6,114 nt of DNA from Bacillota bacterium (GTDB lineage Bacteria; Bacillota; Clostridia; Acetivibrionales; DSM-1351). The stretch is from the NCBI GenBank assembly GCA_023391425.1, contig JAEWAX010000042.1, positions 1 to 6,114 of the forward strand. Direction: 5' to 3'. Under the pieces are notes generated by a model, which was not told the origin of the DNA, searched no databases, and was given only the letters and a program-made list of their open reading frames with translations. How positions within the stretch are numbered: position 1 is the first letter of the stretch; the number at the start of each line of letters is the position of its first letter. Position numbers and translations under genes: made by a program. Positions 5,101-6,114 of the stretch are shown piece by piece.

Positions 5101-6114
5101 TTACACAACCATTTCTTCTAGAATAACAGGCATAATGTATTCTGTCTTATGCTTCATCATGCTATATATGATAGTGCATAACCTTCTCATTACACAGGTT
5201 AAAGCCTGTGGCTTTGATTTGCCTTCCTTCTGCTTCTTCTGATAGTAGTCATAGAAGGCTTGATTACGTGGTTTCTTTGTCTTAGGGTGTGTTTGTACCT
5301 GTTGTACTGCTAGGAAGTAGAATATACCGTGTAATGTTCTGTTACCTTGCTTAGCCTTCTGGTCATTTCCCTTCCCCGCCGAACTGAATTTTACAGGTGC
5401 AATGGAAGCAAACCTCGCTAACTTATCAGCATTAGGAAACCTTTTAATGTCCCCTATCTCTGCTATAAGGTTGGCGGCAGTAACAGTACTAATCCCAGGC
5501 ATAGATGCAAGTTTAAAACCCATTTCAGCCAGTATAGCTACCATTTCCTTCTCTGTATCTGCTATCTCCTGCTTGTTGAACTTAATCTGTTTAACTATAC
5601 TCCTTACTATAGTATCTCTTGTAGTTTGATATTCTCTCTGTGTGTCACCATCAGCCGCCACCAAATCTAAAATTGCCTGTGCCTTCTTTGTAGAACATAT
5701 ATTGTGACTTGCCTTATTTAAGAAGACCTTAAACTGCTCTAGTGGAACACCTTCCAAGCAATGTGGGGCGGGATACTCTTCCCAAAATGCTAAGGCTGTC
5801 TGTGAATCTATCTCAGTAAAGAACTTCCTGTATGAAGGATAGTGATGTTTTAACATATCATGTAACTGGTTCTGAATGATGACAGTATTCTTTACAAGTG
5901 AATCCCTCCGCCCTACCAATTGGGCTAACGCCCAGTATATATCCGTTGGATTAGCTGTAGGAAGTTCGTCAAAGTCCTCTTTCAAAACCTTGGCTACTGT
6001 CAAAGCATCAAAGCTATCGTCTTTCTTGTAGGTTGGTGTACTCTTTCTCCTGTCATTAGCTAAGGCAGGATTAACAGCCTTAACAGTTTCCTTCTTCTCT
6101 GTAAGGTATACAGC
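5101..6114 (-). CDS. IS110-family transposase (DEDD/serine recombinase), cut by the right edge
   Basis: The reading frame is open to the right edge, giving 337 residues without the true start. Family members are usually about 400 or more residues, so about 60-90 N-terminal residues lie outside. Near the edge, VKAVNPALAN followed by KKDDSFDALTVAKV matches the end of the DEDD RuvC-like domain, with its last two aspartates. A long helical coiled-coil stretch follows. The C-terminal Transposase_20 domain has MPGISTVTAANLIAEIG, then SIAPVKFSSAGKG with the candidate catalytic serine, then GNRTLHGIFYF. IS110 enzymes use a bridge RNA to choose donor and target sites. In the IS110 group that RNA is encoded before the transposase, which would be off-window. 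The 157 bases after the stop hold a promoter and hairpin but are too short for the usual IS1111-type downstream RNA. The TTG at 6003 is an internal codon, not the start. Both IS boundaries are undetermined. Confidence 0.93.
   Translation of the reverse strand, partial: AVYLTEKKETVKAVNPALANDRRKSTPTYKKDDSFDALTVAKVLKEDFDELPTANPTDIYWALAQLVGRRDSLVKNTVIIQNQLHDMLKHHYPSYRKFFTEIDSQTALAFWEEYPAPHCLEGVPLEQFKVFLNKASHNICSTKKAQAILDLVAADGDTQREYQTTRDTIVRSIVKQIKFNKQEIADTEKEMVAILAEMGFKLASMPGISTVTAANLIAEIGDIKRFPNADKLARFASIAPVKFSSAGKGNDQKAKQGNRTLHGIFYFLAVQQVQTHPKTKKPRNQAFYDYYQKKQKEGKSKPQALTCVMRRLCTIIYSMMKHKTEYIMPVILEEMVV

Overview
The window looks like accessory DNA from a low-GC Bacillota genome or plasmid. This rests on AT-rich coding, TTGAAA/TATAAT promoters and strong GGAGG-type ribosome sites; no marker fixes a genus. 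Every convincing gene lies on the minus strand, so the order of transcription runs from the right edge to the left edge. The content is mobile and conflict-related, with no housekeeping gene.

From right to left it holds: (1) an IS110-family transposase, open at the right edge (5101-6114). (2) A 157-bp spacer with a near-consensus promoter (5029-5057), then a perfect 11-bp hairpin with a T-run inside the leader (4973-4999), then a strong ribosome site. (3) A very AT-rich 702-residue gene (2835-4943) that I cannot name. It has two Cys/His clusters that look zinc-binding and a C-terminal domain that looks like a PD-(D/E)XK nuclease fold. (4) A short gene (2342-2851) matching the C-terminal tip of polymorphic toxins, with a JAB/MPN-like metal motif. 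It overlaps the end of the large gene across a 21-bp tandem duplication. (5) A 166-residue gene (1826-2326) with a HicB-like N-terminus, in the place where an immunity gene normally sits. (6) A terminator-like hairpin (1617-1682). Genes 3 to 5 are tightly spaced and probably form one transcript.

The stretch from 1683 to about 922 has no gene. It carries a 22-bp direct-repeat array (1193-1317) and two strong GC-rich hairpins (988-1024, 1553-1602) in AT-rich surroundings. The left end encodes a serine recombinase (19-798) with its own promoter (893-921). A ribosome site at bases 1-10 shows that another minus-strand gene starts just beyond the left edge.

The most economical reading is that a foreign AT-rich gene, next to an IS110 element, replaced the upstream part of a polymorphic toxin gene and left its toxin tip and immunity gene behind. 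The other reading is that the three genes now work together as a defence or conflict operon. The sequence alone does not decide between the two.
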